From contig NZ_SZUU01000001.1 in the NCBI RefSeq assembly GCF_019583405.1, forward strand, positions 124,001-188,000: a stretch of 64,000 nucleotides of DNA. The letters are read 5' to 3'. The stretch is from Bacteroides fragilis (GTDB taxonomy: Bacteria; Bacteroidota; Bacteroidia; Bacteroidales; Bacteroidaceae). Positions 39,637 through 48,380 of this stretch are shown here, piece after piece. Both the position numbers and the translations under genes were made by a program. Position 1 is the first letter of the stretch, and every line of letters begins with the position of its first letter. The notes under the pieces are model-generated. The model worked only from the letters and a program-made list of their open reading frames with translations. It had not been told where the DNA came from and made no database searches.

Positions 39637-40691
39637 GGCTGTGGATGATTAAATATTAATAATTTCGATATATATTCTTTGCCATCTTCAGAGATGGCTT
39701 TGTCCCATCGGTAGCGTCCGGGGTAAGACAGTTCGAGGCGCTTGCTCACCTGTTCGAGGCCGATGCCCGATCCGCTTTTATCCATATTGGTTTTGGGATG
39801 GCAGCTGTTGCGTATTTCACACCGGATCTCTTCTTTATTCTCGGAGATAAGGATATGGATGAAGCTCAGTTCGGTAGGGGAGATGCCGTGTTTAAAGGCG
39901 TTCTCAATAAGGGAGATGAAGATCAGCGGGGCGATCTTCGTCTGGCTGTCCGGTTGTATGTCGAGTTGCGTAATGACCTCTACGTTTCCGGAGAGGCGGA
40001 TACGCATTAGTTCGATGTAGTTGCGGATAAAGTCGACCTCTTTGCAGAGGGGGACGTAGTTCTGCTGGTTGTCATAAAGCACATAGCGGAGCAACTTGCT
40101 GAGTTCCTGTACAGCCTGCTGCGCTTTGTCGCTGTCGAAGGCAATCAGTGCGTAGATGTTGTTCAGCGTATTGAGCAGGAAGTGCGGGTTGAGCTGATTG
40201 CGCAGGTTTTTCAGTTCGGCTTCGGTGCGGCTTTTTTCCGCTTCGCGGCGGGCGGCTTCGGCTTCTCCCCAGCGGGCGCTCATGCGGATGGCGGCACTCA
40301 GGCCGATGGTGAAGATAAGGCTTAGGATGTCCCGTACAAAGAAGATCCATCCGGGAGGCATGTGAGGTTTCTTTATGGGAGGGACCGGGGCATTCAGGCT
40401 TTGCCAGATGTGCAGCAGGAGGCCGATTATGCAGACCAGCAGGATGTTATAGATGATGTACTTATTCTTCTGTTCCCGGAACAAGAGGAAGGGGACCAGC
40501 AGGAAGTAGTTCAGATAGAATACGGTGACAAAGGAGATGGGTACGACAGAGTGGCGCAGATAGGCACTCCAATTGATACTGTTTCCCGCACGATCGATAA
40601 AGAAGAAAGGGAAACCGAACACGATCCCCCAGCTGATAATATGTATCAGTATTTCCAGAGGGCGGCGGGCTGATGTCAGAGACTGTTTCAT
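39633..40691 (-). CDS. LytS/YehU-type sensor histidine kinase
   Basis: 352-residue membrane kinase. Four predicted spans lie in residues 15-135, and a coiled linker (EAEAARREAEKSRTEAELKNLRNQ) leads to the His_kinase domain with phospho-acceptor His170 in LNPHFLLNTLNN. The HATPase domain has LIENAFKHGI and GSGIGLEQVSKRL. No periplasmic sensor domain is visible, so the membrane part probably senses the signal. Minus-strand TATCTTTG at 40697-40704 is so close to the ATG that the mRNA may be nearly leaderless. Confidence 0.92.
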   Translation of the reverse strand: MKQSLTSARRPLEILIHIISWGIVFGFPFFFIDRAGNSINWSAYLRHSVVPISFVTVFYLNYFLLVPFLLFREQKNKYIIYNILLVCIIGLLLHIWQSLNAPVPPIKKPHMPPGWIFFVRDILSLIFTIGLSAAIRMSARWGEAEAARREAEKSRTEAELKNLRNQLNPHFLLNTLNNIYALIAFDSDKAQQAVQELSKLLRYVLYDNQQNYVPLCKEVDFIRNYIELMRIRLSGNVEVITQLDIQPDSQTKIAPLIFISLIENAFKHGISPTELSFIHILISENKEEIRCEIRNSCHPKTNMDKSGSGIGLEQVSKRLELSYPGRYRWDKAISEDGKEYISKLLIFNHPQP

Positions 40692-40749
40692 GGGGACAAA
40701 GATACTAATTTTAGTTTACGTTTGGGAGGTTTTGAACGATGAACGATAA

Positions 40750-40915
40750 AGGGGGATCACCACAGAGGACACAGAGTTTATTATATATAATGTATAAAGA
40801 ATATATAATAGGCAATGAAAGCAATCAGCATCATAGGCTTTACTGATAGAATATCGGGCTTTCGTCGTTCTTTATACTTTTTTTTACTTTACGTTCTCAG
40901 TGTCCTCTGTGATAG
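40750..40915. repeat. Dispersed CACCACAGAGGACACAGAG repeat, inverted pair
   Basis: ATCACCACAGAGGACACAGAG near 40751 and the inverted CTCAGTGTCCTCTGTGAT near 40897 face each other across about 120 bp. The right arm touches the stop of the ABC permease gene. Family has six further arms at 42155-46451. Confidence 0.7.
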
Positions 40916-40916
40916 A

Positions 40917-42137
40917 TTACTCGTATCGGATTGCCTCGATCGGGTCGAGGTCGGCTGCTTTCTTGGCCGGATACCATCCGAAGAAGACCCCGGTGACGGT
41001 GCACACAGCAAACGACAGGAATACACTCCAGGGCTGGATGAAGATGGGCCAATGGGCAACGCTTTTCACAAGCCAGCTGGCACCACAGCCGATGATTACT
41101 CCGATAAGGCCGCCGGTGATACTGATCAGGATGGCTTCTATCAGGAATTGGCTCAGGATGTCGATTCCCCGTGCACCGACTGACATGCGCAGGCCGATTT
41201 CCCGGGTACGTTCGGTGACGCTGACGTACATGATGTTCATGATTCCGATTCCGCCTACCACAAGCGAGATGCCGGCGATGCAGGCAAGCAGGGTGGTCAT
41301 CAGGTCGGTGGTGGAGTTGAGCATGCTGCTCAGTTCCTGCTGGCTGCGGATGGTGAAGTCATCATCGTCCCCTTCCTTGAGTTTATGATTGCGGCGGAGG
41401 AGTTTTGTGATTTCTTCAGTAGCATTGTCCGTCATATCCTCGGTGAGGGCAGAGGCGTAAATGCCTTGCAGATAGGTCTGTGCCAGCAGGCGCTTCATCA
41501 CGGTGGTGTAGGGGGCCAGTACGATGTCATCCTGGTCCATACCCATGGAGTTGTAGCCTTTGGACTTCAGTACGCCCACTACGCGGAACGGGATTTTATT
41601 GAACCGGACAATGCGTCCCACGGGGTCTTCTCCACCGGGGAAAAGATTGTCTACAATGGTTTTTCCTATCACGCACACCTTGGCGCTGGACTGGATATCG
41701 GCTTCGCTGAACATCTCGCCGTTGTCGACCGAGAGCTGGCGTATCTCCAGATAGTCCGTACCCACGCCACTGACGGATGACGGATAGTTATTGTTACCGG
41801 CTATCAGTTGCCCGGAGCTGGAAACATTCGGGCTGACGGCAGCTAAAAAACTGGTTTCGTCCCGCAATGATTCGTAGTCGGTCAGTTTCAGTGTCTGCAT
41901 GGCACTGGGGTCCTGACGGACTCCTCCGCGCATATCTGCTCCCGGATGGATCATGATCATATTGGAGCCCATTTCGGAGATTTGTGCCTGAATGCTTTTC
42001 TTTGATCCCTGTCCGATGGCGAGCATGGTGATGACAGATGCCACACCGATAATGATTCCAAGCATCGTAAGGAATGCGCGCAGCTTGTTGTTGTTCAGGG
42101 CACGCAGGGCTATTTTAAATAAATTGGTTCCATTCAT
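40917..42137 (-). CDS. MacB-type ABC transporter permease
   Basis: 406-residue permease: one N-terminal membrane span (AFLTMLGIIIGVASVITMLAIG), a large periplasmic MacB_PCD domain (about 45-260) and three C-terminal FtsX-domain spans (SLVVGGIGIMNIMYVSVTERTREIG is the hallmark). It transmits ATP-driven conformational change to a MacA/TolC assembly rather than moving substrate through itself. ATG 42137 is chosen; the upstream frame runs into a dispersed repeat. Last gene of the efflux operon. ATPase and permease are separate genes here, unlike fused MacB. Confidence 0.93.
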   Translation of the reverse strand: MNGTNLFKIALRALNNNKLRAFLTMLGIIIGVASVITMLAIGQGSKKSIQAQISEMGSNMIMIHPGADMRGGVRQDPSAMQTLKLTDYESLRDETSFLAAVSPNVSSSGQLIAGNNNYPSSVSGVGTDYLEIRQLSVDNGEMFSEADIQSSAKVCVIGKTIVDNLFPGGEDPVGRIVRFNKIPFRVVGVLKSKGYNSMGMDQDDIVLAPYTTVMKRLLAQTYLQGIYASALTEDMTDNATEEITKLLRRNHKLKEGDDDDFTIRSQQELSSMLNSTTDLMTTLLACIAGISLVVGGIGIMNIMYVSVTERTREIGLRMSVGARGIDILSQFLIEAILISITGGLIGVIIGCGASWLVKSVAHWPIFIQPWSVFLSFAVCTVTGVFFGWYPAKKAADLDPIEAIRYE

Positions 42138-42153
42138 AATGGTAATGGTTTTG

Positions 42154-42252
42154 AGTTCACCACAGATTACACAGATTAACACAGATATTTTAGTTTAACT
42201 CTCAGTAAAATAAATTACTAATCTGTGAGAATCCGTGTAATCTGTGGTGAAT
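42154..42252. repeat. Dispersed repeat, inverted pair between ABC genes
   Basis: TTCACCACAGATTACACAG at 42156 and the inverted CTGTGTAATCTGTGGTGAA-like arm ending near 42250 (about 27 of 32 positions pair). It occupies the ATPase-permease gap and would form a long hairpin in the efflux mRNA. Confidence 0.8.
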
Positions 42253-42273
42253 CGTATTCGTTTCTACACAGTA

Positions 42274-43017
42274 TTATTCTTCCTGCACAGGCAGTGCGGC
42301 CAGTGCCTCGGCTGCCGAAAGAATGTTCGGGTTGACACTATCATCCTTGACCTGCCCATCGCGCAGCACAATGTTGCGGCTGCTGTATTGGGCTATTTCC
42401 GGGTTGTGCGTCACAAAGATGATGGTACGCCCCTCGGCATGCAGTTTCTGAAACAGCACCAGAATTTCAAAAGAGGTGCGTGTATCGAGGTTACCCGTCG
42501 CTTCATCCGCGAGGATGACTGCCGGATTGTTGACCAACGCGCGGGCGATGGCTACACGCTGCATTTGTCCGCCGGACATTTGGTTGGATTTATGTTCCAA
42601 CCGGTCGCCCAACCCTACCGCGCGGAGGGCTTCGATGGCCCGCCGGCGCCGTTCGGAGGCGCTGACTCCCGAGTTGTACATCAGTGGGAGCTCCACATTC
42701 TCCACGGCGGTCGTCTTCGGCAGCAGGTTGTAGCTCTGAAAGACAAAGCCTATCTTGCGGTTGCGCAATACGGCGCGTTGCGGCTTGCTCATGGTACGCA
42801 CCGAGATACCGTCCAGCAGATATTCTCCACTGGTGGGTGTGTCGAGGCAACCCAACGTGTTCAGCAACGTCGACTTTCCCGAACCGGAAGTACCCATGAT
42901 GGTGACAAACTCCCCTTCGGTGATGGTGAACGAAACTCCGCGCAGCGCATGTACCGTTTCGTCTCCCACCCGGAAGTTGCGTTTGATGTTCTGAAGTTCG
43001 ATGACTGTTTTGCTCAT
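42274..43017 (-). CDS. MacB/LolD-type ABC transporter ATPase
   Basis: 247-residue ATPase: Walker [10 protein letters not shown] near residue 42, Q-loop [10 protein letters not shown], signature [14 protein letters not shown], Walker [13 protein letters not shown] and switch His in [10 protein letters not shown]. Together with the downstream permease it makes the inner-membrane motor. The start is 2 bp after the adaptor gene stops. The C-terminus carries an extra 25 residues ([19 protein letters not shown]). Confidence 0.95.
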   Translation of the reverse strand: MSKTVIELQNIKRNFRVGDETVHALRGVSFTITEGEFVTIMGTSGSGKSTLLNTLGCLDTPTSGEYLLDGISVRTMSKPQRAVLRNRKIGFVFQSYNLLPKTTAVENVELPLMYNSGVSASERRRRAIEALRAVGLGDRLEHKSNQMSGGQMQRVAIARALVNNPAVILADEATGNLDTRTSFEILVLFQKLHAEGRTIIFVTHNPEIAQYSSRNIVLRDGQVKDDSVNPNILSAAEALAALPVQEE

Positions 43018-43019
43018 AC

Positions 43020-44243
43020 TTATTTTCCTTTCTTCTTACTGCCCGGGTGGCTTGGCATGAACGGGCTTTGCTCTCCGCCACCGTCCGGTCCGGCTTCGGG
43101 TGCTACGTTCCCACCGGGCATGCTTCCGATGGTTGCTTCGGTCACTACTACCATTCCTTCGGAGGCTCCTCCGGTGATTTCGGTATTGATACCGTTGGTG
43201 ATACCTGTCTGTACGGGATGTGCCGTGAATGTATTTCCTTCACGTGTCCACAGTTTATGTTCGCCCTCACAGTCTTTTACCACATCCTTGTCGCTTATCA
43301 GCGGCTTTTCCGGGGTGAAGCGCAGTGCGCGTGCGGGCACGGAGAGCACGTCTTTGCGGTCCAGGGTATAAATGGTGACATTGGCTGTCAGGCGGGGTTT
43401 CAACTTCAAGTCCGGATTGTGGGCGGAGATCACTACTTCGTAAGTGACTACGGTGGTCGACGTACTGCTCGTGCTGGTGCTGCTTGCGTCTCCCAGTCGG
43501 ATTTGCGTGACCGTTCCTTCGAATACGTCGTTCGGGTAGGCATCTACGGTGAATGTAGCCCGTTGTCCTTCTTCCACACCGCCTATGTCGGCTTCATCCA
43601 CATCGGCCACAACCTGCATCTGAGTCAGGTCGGCGGCAATGGTGAATAGGGTCGGTGTTTCAAATCCCGAAGCTACGGTCTGTCCTTCTTCCACATCGCG
43701 GCTGATGACCACGCCGTCGATCGGTGAAGTGATGGTGGCATACGACAGGTTGCGTTCCGCTTTGGCCAACGAAGCCTGGCTGCTCTCGAACGAGCTTTTT
43801 GCCTTTTCATAGTTGTAGAGCGACTGCTCGTAATCGGTATCGCTGATCAGCGCCTTTTCGTGCAGTCCCCGGCTGCGTTCATAGTTCTTCTTCTGATATT
43901 CGTATTCCGCTTTCGCTCCATTGTAAGTGGCGCGTTGTGAAGCGAGTTCACTCTGCAACGTCACGCGGTCCATCTCGGCAATCAACTGTCCTTTGGTCAC
44001 TGCCGCATTATAGTCCACATAGATTTTGTCGATGATTCCGGATACCTGTGTACCGACTTCCACTTCCGTTACCGGTTCGATGGTTCCTGTGGCGGTCACC
44101 GATTCGGATATCTCGCCTTTGCTCACGGTCGCCGTGGTATAGGTCACTTTGTGCTTGGCCGTCGGGCTTCCGAAGAGCCAAAGCCCTCCGCCTGCCAGTA
44201 CGACGATGCCTGCGGCGATAAGGATGATCTTTTTCTTATTCAT
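43020..44243 (-). CDS. MacA-type periplasmic adaptor (membrane fusion) protein
   Basis: 407-residue adaptor with an N-terminal anchor (IILIAAGIVVLAGGGLWLF). Lipoyl half-motifs (EVGTQVSGIIDKIYVDYNAAVTKGQLIAEMD and ATITSPIDGVVISRDVEEGQTVASG) flank an alpha-helical hairpin (about 85-160). Beta-barrel and membrane-proximal domains follow. A Gly/Pro-rich tail (GGNVAPEAGPDGGGEQSPF) is unusual. It bridges the MacB-type complex and TolC-like channel encoded beside it. Confidence 0.94.
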   Translation of the reverse strand: MNKKKIILIAAGIVVLAGGGLWLFGSPTAKHKVTYTTATVSKGEISESVTATGTIEPVTEVEVGTQVSGIIDKIYVDYNAAVTKGQLIAEMDRVTLQSELASQRATYNGAKAEYEYQKKNYERSRGLHEKALISDTDYEQSLYNYEKAKSSFESSQASLAKAERNLSYATITSPIDGVVISRDVEEGQTVASGFETPTLFTIAADLTQMQVVADVDEADIGGVEEGQRATFTVDAYPNDVFEGTVTQIRLGDASSTSTSSTSTTVVTYEVVISAHNPDLKLKPRLTANVTIYTLDRKDVLSVPARALRFTPEKPLISDKDVVKDCEGEHKLWTREGNTFTAHPVQTGITNGINTEITGGASEGMVVVTEATIGSMPGGNVAPEAGPDGGGEQSPFMPSHPGSKKKGK

Positions 44244-44257
44244 ATCGTTTATACGTA

Positions 44258-45685
44258 TTAAATGTTTTTGTTCTCTGCGGTGAGTCCTGTCAACTCGTCT
44301 CCCTGATAGAACTTCAGCAGTTGAGTGTTTAGAATGGCTATATACTTGGACTGTAGCAACTCCTGCTGTGCTTGCAGCAGATTGTTCTTCTCCGTAAGCA
44401 GTTCTACCGTATTCTTCATGCCGGCATTAAACTGTTCGCTGATCAGTTCATAGCTGGTCTGCGTGCTGCGCAACTTTTCTACAGCTGCCGCATAGCGTTG
44501 TTGTGCGCTGTTGGCATCGAGCCACAACCCTTCGATGGTCTTATACAGCGTTTTCTGTTCATCGAGCAGCGTCAGTTGGCTGGTCTGATACTGAAGTTTG
44601 GCCTTTTCTACGGCGCTTTTCGTCTGCCGGTTGTTGAAGATAGGTACGCTGATGCTGAGTCCGATGGAGTTGTTCCATCCGTTTTTCACCTGTTCCCCGA
44701 AGGTGAAGTCGCTTCCGCTCGTATGGTTTGTCCCTATTCCGGCTGTCAGGCTGACGCTGGGCAGATATCCCGACCGGGCTATTCCGATGCCCAGTTCCGA
44801 AGCCTCCACACTGAGTTTGCTTGCCTCGATCTCCGGCCGTAGGGCCACGGCAGCCTGAAACACGTCCGCCTTGGTGGGCAGGGGCGACAGTACATTTTCG
44901 TCACCCAGCACAGGCAGATATATCTGCATCTCTTGTTCGCCGTCCAGTTCGAGCAGTTGTTTCAGTTGCAGTTTATAATCCTGAAGCGTGGCCTGTGCCG
45001 TGACCAGTTGATAGCGGTCGGTGCTGACTTGTGCTTCCAGTTGGGCATAGTCGCTCCGGGCGATGCTTCCCGCATCCAGCAGTTGCTTGCCGCGGTCCCG
45101 CTGGGCTTCGGATACTTGCAGGGTGTTTTCGTTCACCTTCACCGACTCGGCCGCATACAGTATTTGTATGTAGGTCTGGGCGATGGACTGCCGGATGTCA
45201 TTCTCCGAAGTAGCCACGTCGAGGTCCGCCACCCGGTTGTTGAGTTTTTCCTGCTCGATGGTCTTCAGGCGTTTGCTGCCGTTGTATACGGTCCATTGTG
45301 CATTCAGCCCGTAGTTTCCGTTGTAGGTTGTCTTGTTGCTGCTCTTCAGCACTTCCGATCCGCTGATGATGCTGCTCGACTCTTGATAGGGGCGGTTCAC
45401 CAGATTCTGGCTGCTGGAGAATGAAAGGCTGGGGAAGAGGGCCGCTTTGGCTGTCTTCACGTCCACCTGTGTGCTTTGTGCGTTGATTCTGTTGCGACGG
45501 ATGCTGATGTTTTGCTGCAAAGCATAATCGATGCAGCTTTGCAGGTCCCACCGGGCAGGTATTGCCACCGAGTCGCTGGCCTGCATTTGCCCGGAGGTTC
45601 CGGTTTGTTGCGCCCACAATCCGCCTTCGGGCAGGGTGGCTGCCAGGCAGAGGGCTATCAGGGTGATTCTTTTTACGTTTGTCAT
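44258..45685 (-). CDS. TolC-family outer-membrane efflux channel
   Basis: 475-residue exported protein: signal peptide (MTNVKRITLIALCLAATLPEGGLWA), then two OEP repeats of long alpha-helical and beta segments (WDLQSCIDYALQQNISIRRNR, QTYIQILYAAESVKVNENTL, then RPEIEASKLSVEASELGIGIARSGYLPSVSL and the C-terminal helices). It forms the trimeric exit duct of the efflux system. First gene of the operon, with a near-consensus promoter at 45714-45745 and 14 bp before the adaptor gene. Confidence 0.94.
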   Translation of the reverse strand: MTNVKRITLIALCLAATLPEGGLWAQQTGTSGQMQASDSVAIPARWDLQSCIDYALQQNISIRRNRINAQSTQVDVKTAKAALFPSLSFSSSQNLVNRPYQESSSIISGSEVLKSSNKTTYNGNYGLNAQWTVYNGSKRLKTIEQEKLNNRVADLDVATSENDIRQSIAQTYIQILYAAESVKVNENTLQVSEAQRDRGKQLLDAGSIARSDYAQLEAQVSTDRYQLVTAQATLQDYKLQLKQLLELDGEQEMQIYLPVLGDENVLSPLPTKADVFQAAVALRPEIEASKLSVEASELGIGIARSGYLPSVSLTAGIGTNHTSGSDFTFGEQVKNGWNNSIGLSISVPIFNNRQTKSAVEKAKLQYQTSQLTLLDEQKTLYKTIEGLWLDANSAQQRYAAAVEKLRSTQTSYELISEQFNAGMKNTVELLTEKNNLLQAQQELLQSKYIAILNTQLLKFYQGDELTGLTAENKNI

Positions 45686-45713
45686 ACGCTTGGTTCTTTG
45701 ATTTTACTGAAAC

Positions 45714-45745
45714 AAAGGTACAGCGTATAAGAAAGAGGCGCAAAA
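45714..45745 (-). promoter_or_regulatory. Promoter of the efflux operon
   Basis: Minus strand TTTG (45742-45745), 20 bp, TACCTTTG (45714-45721): consensus in both boxes and spacing. Start point near 45707, a 22-nt leader. Confidence 0.8.
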
Positions 45746-45928
45746 GCGATAGACGGGAGCGGAGGTTTTAACGATAAAAGATGAACTATAATCGATGAAT
45801 GAAGTTTACCACGGAGTGACACAGAGTTCCACAGAGAATCTTTTTTAAGATTTCCTGAGTGGGAAATGTCCCGGTGACCGGTAACTGCCCTCACAGGTAA
45901 AAAGGAGGTGTGTTTCAGGAACTTTGAT

Positions 45929-45957
45929 AGAAGTGTGACCTGTCAGGTCACACTTCT
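45929..45957. repeat. 29-bp perfect palindrome
   Basis: AGAAGTGTGACCTG, T, then the exact reverse complement. No T-run of terminator quality follows (TTAAAAGG). It could be an operator for a dimeric regulator; the closest gene starts are at 45685 (-) and 46145 (+). Confidence 0.85.
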
Positions 45958-46027
45958 TAAAAGGTAAATATTTACTTTTGTAAGCCGGAACGTTTAGAAC
46001 GATGAACTGTATAGAAATGAATACGAT

Positions 46028-46135
46028 TCACCACAGAGTACACGGAGGACACAGAGTTTTAATCTCTTGTTTATTAAGATGTTTAAGAGAAAGATACTCT
46101 CTGTGTTCTCTGTGTCCTCCGTGGTGAATTAAACT
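46028..46135. repeat. Dispersed repeat, inverted pair
   Basis: ATTCACCACAGAGTACACGG on the left and CCTCCGTGGTGAAT on the right, about 30 bp arms with a 45-bp AT-rich middle. Same family as 40750 and 42154. Confidence 0.8.
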
Positions 46136-46144
46136 CAAAAACAA

Positions 46145-46453
46145 ATGGAAAGAAAACAATTTTTTATTCTTGAGAAAGATTTCCTGAACACACGGGAAGT
46201 GGGAGACTTGATAGAAGCTCTCGGACCGGGAGGAGTGGGAGCCTATATGGCAATTCTGATCTACTTGCGTCATCAGCCTGCCTATACGACGTGTTACAGA
46301 CCTTCCTTATTGAGCCAGTTGGCGCGTTGCAATAACGGTACCGTTGAGTTGTTCAGAGATGTGCTGCTCAACTTCGGGCTGTCTGACTATCTTTATAATA
46401 ATCAGAAACTTAGATTCGATTCTGTGTCGTTCTGTGTCCTCTGTGGTGAGTAA
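46145..46453 (+). CDS. DUF4373 (Lin1244/Lin1753)-like domain, probably truncated
   Basis: 102 residues: FFILEKDFLNTREVGDLIEALGPGGVGAYMAILIYLRHQ matches the start of DUF4373/Lin1244-type domains (KxxxFFxxDxDFxxxxxVxxLxxxxGxxGxxxYxxLL). The last ten residues (SVSFCVLCGE) are encoded by an arm of the dispersed repeat, so the original 3' end has been replaced or lost. Phage and plasmid replication-type proteins carry this domain at their N-terminus. Pseudogene or small domain protein. Confidence 0.5.
   Translation: MERKQFFILEKDFLNTREVGDLIEALGPGGVGAYMAILIYLRHQPAYTTCYRPSLLSQLARCNNGTVELFRDVLLNFGLSDYLYNNQKLRFDSVSFCVLCGE
46420..46451. repeat. Dispersed repeat arm inside the end of the DUF4373 gene
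   Basis: CTGTGTCGTTCTGTGTCCTC then TGTGGTGAG, an inverted-orientation arm of the family. It supplies the last codons and stop of the gene at 46145. Confidence 0.7.
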
Positions 46454-46469
46454 GAACCGTTTATTTTGC

Positions 46470-46501
46470 TTGTTTCATCAACATTTTTAAGATTATCTTT
46501 G
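46470..46501 (+). promoter_or_regulatory. Promoter of the DUF4492-cydAB operon
   Basis: TTG (46470-46472), 21 bp, TATCTTTG (46494-46501), an exact -7. About 46 nt to the ATG at 46554. Confidence 0.6.
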
Positions 46502-46553
46502 TTATTATTTGTATAGACACTAATTTTGATATGTTATAAAATTACCCTGTATT

Positions 46554-46769
46554 ATGAAGAATACACTGCTCCATATCTGGAACTTCTATGTCGAAGGTTT
46601 TCGAAGCATGACTCTGGGCCGCACCCTGTGGCTGATTATACTGGTGAAACTCTTCATCATGTTCTTCATTCTCCGCCTCTTTTTCTTTCCTAACTTTCTG
46701 AGCAGCCAGCCTACCGACAAGGACAAGGAAGAATACGTTGCAGGCGAACTGATACAACGCGGGCAATAA
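46554..46769 (+). CDS. DUF4492 small membrane protein of the cytochrome bd operon
   Basis: 71 residues with one membrane span (LWLIILVKLFIMFFILRLFFFPNFL) and a charged tail. The pattern IWNFYVEGFRSMTLGRTLWLIILVKLFI is that of DUF4492 proteins, found in Bacteroidetes just before cydA. By size and place it may be an accessory subunit comparable to CydX, but this is not shown. 32 bp before cydA. Confidence 0.85.
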   Translation: MKNTLLHIWNFYVEGFRSMTLGRTLWLIILVKLFIMFFILRLFFFPNFLSSQPTDKDKEEYVAGELIQRGQ

Positions 46770-46801
46770 ACGGCTGAAGTTTAACTCTAACTACTAATGA
46801 T

Positions 46802-48355
46802 ATGATTGAAAGTATTGACACTTCACTTATTGACTGGTCGAGAGCCCAATTTGCTCTGACAGCCATGTACCATTGGATTTTTGTGCCGCTCACTCTCGGC
46901 TTGGCAGTCGTTATGGGTATCATGGAAACCCTTTATTATAAAACAGGCAATGAGTTCTGGAAACGGACAGCCAAGTTTTGGATGAAGATTTTCGGTATCA
47001 ACTTTGCCGTAGGTGTAGCCACGGGACTGATCCTTGAGTTTGAGTTCGGAACCAACTGGAGTAACTATTCCTGGTTTGTAGGTGATATTTTTGGCGCGCC
47101 GCTTGCCATCGAGGGCATTTTGGCTTTCTTTATGGAGGCCACGTTTATTGCCGTCATGTTTTTCGGGTGGGATAAGGTCAGCAAAGGTTTCCACCTGACT
47201 TCTACCTGGCTCACAGGACTGGGAGCTACGATCTCCGCCTGGTGGATTCTGGTAGCCAATGCCTGGATGCAGCATCCGGTAGGTATGGAGTTCAATCCCG
47301 ATACAGTGCGCAACGAGATGGTCGATTTCATGGCAGTTGCCTTTTCGCCTGTCGCCGTTAATAAATTTTGCCACACGGTGCTCTCGAGTTGGGTGCTGGG
47401 AGCTGTTTTCGTGATAGGCATCAGTTGCTGGTTCTTGCTGAAGAAGAGAGACAAGGAGTTTGCCATAGCCAGCATTAAGATTGGTGCCATTTTCGGGTTG
47501 GTAGCTTCGGTGCTGACGGTGTGGACCGGCGACGGTTCCGGTTATGCCGTTGCGCAAACACAGCCGATGAAACTGGCAGCGGTAGAAGGATATTACGAAG
47601 GACAGAACGGAGCCGGGCTGGTAGCTGTCGGGGTGCTGAATCCTGATAAGAAGACTTATGACGACGGTCAGAATCCGTTTTTGTTCCGTATAGAGATTCC
47701 AAAGATGCTCTCCTTCCTGGCCGAGCGTAAAGCAGATGCTTTTGTGCCGGGCATCAAAAATATCATTGAGGGGGGATACGAACTGAAAGACGGCACGAAA
47801 GCGCTTTCGGCTGCCGAGAAAATAGAACGGGGTAAAAAAGCGATTACTGCATTGGGCACCTATCGTGCGGCTAAAAAAGACGGTGACGAGGCTGCTATGC
47901 AGCAGGCATCCGCCACGCTGAAAGAGAATGTTGCCTATTTTGGTTATGGTTATATTAAGGATGTGAACCAATTGGTTCCCAATGTGCCGCTCAACTTTTA
48001 TGCCTTCCGCGTGATGGTGATCTTGGGTGGATACTTTATCCTGTTCTTCATTGCGATTCTCTTCTTTGTCTATAAGAAAGACCTGTCGCAAATGCGATGG
48101 ATGCAATACATCGGACTATGGACCATTCCGTTTGCTTACATTGCCGGACAGGCAGGATGGGTAGTGGCCGAATGTGGTCGCCAGCCTTGGGCGATACGGG
48201 ACATGCTGCCCACGTCGGCAGCCATCTCAAAGTTGGATGTAGGCTCTGTACAGGCCACATTCTTCATATTCCTTATTCTGTTTACGGTAATGCTGATTGC
48301 GGAAATCGGCATCATGGTCCGGGAGATCAAGAAGGGACCGGCGGCTAATCATTAA
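46802..48355 (+). CDS. cydA: Cytochrome bd ubiquinol oxidase subunit I
   Basis: 517-residue membrane subunit that carries the three haems and oxidises quinol with O2. His24 in ALTAMYHWIFVPL is the haem b595 ligand and His191 in NKFCHTVLSSWVLG corresponds to the b558 ligand. Glu residues in IEGILAFFMEATF line the proton path. FRVMVILGGYF carries the Met ligand region, and GWVVAECGRQPW near 450 is the family signature. The Q-loop holds a charged insertion (EGGYELKDGTKALSAAEKIE and following). It supports respiration and oxygen scavenging under nanaerobic conditions. Confidence 0.96.
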   Translation: MIESIDTSLIDWSRAQFALTAMYHWIFVPLTLGLAVVMGIMETLYYKTGNEFWKRTAKFWMKIFGINFAVGVATGLILEFEFGTNWSNYSWFVGDIFGAPLAIEGILAFFMEATFIAVMFFGWDKVSKGFHLTSTWLTGLGATISAWWILVANAWMQHPVGMEFNPDTVRNEMVDFMAVAFSPVAVNKFCHTVLSSWVLGAVFVIGISCWFLLKKRDKEFAIASIKIGAIFGLVASVLTVWTGDGSGYAVAQTQPMKLAAVEGYYEGQNGAGLVAVGVLNPDKKTYDDGQNPFLFRIEIPKMLSFLAERKADAFVPGIKNIIEGGYELKDGTKALSAAEKIERGKKAITALGTYRAAKKDGDEAAMQQASATLKENVAYFGYGYIKDVNQLVPNVPLNFYAFRVMVILGGYFILFFIAILFFVYKKDLSQMRWMQYIGLWTIPFAYIAGQAGWVVAECGRQPWAIRDMLPTSAAISKLDVGSVQATFFIFLILFTVMLIAEIGIMVREIKKGPAANH

Positions 48356-48380
48356 TCACGAACCATTAATCATTTAAACT

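Larger units (their letters stand above)
45746..46144. other. Intergenic region with palindrome and dispersed repeats
   Basis: Contains a repeat arm (ACCACGGAGTGACACAGAG near 45809), the 29-bp palindrome at 45929-45957 and an inverted repeat pair at 46028-46135. No protein gene seen. Confidence 0.6.

Noticed and set aside
42244..43371. 375-codon plus-strand frame across the ABC ATPase and adaptor genes
   Set aside because: Antisense shadow of two well-supported genes; no domain or start context.
46823..48106. Long open frame (427 codons) on the minus strand opposite cydA
   Set aside because: It lies wholly antisense to an intact cydA with all conserved motifs. Its composition (many His, Gln, Arg) is typical of shadow frames, and it has no promoter.
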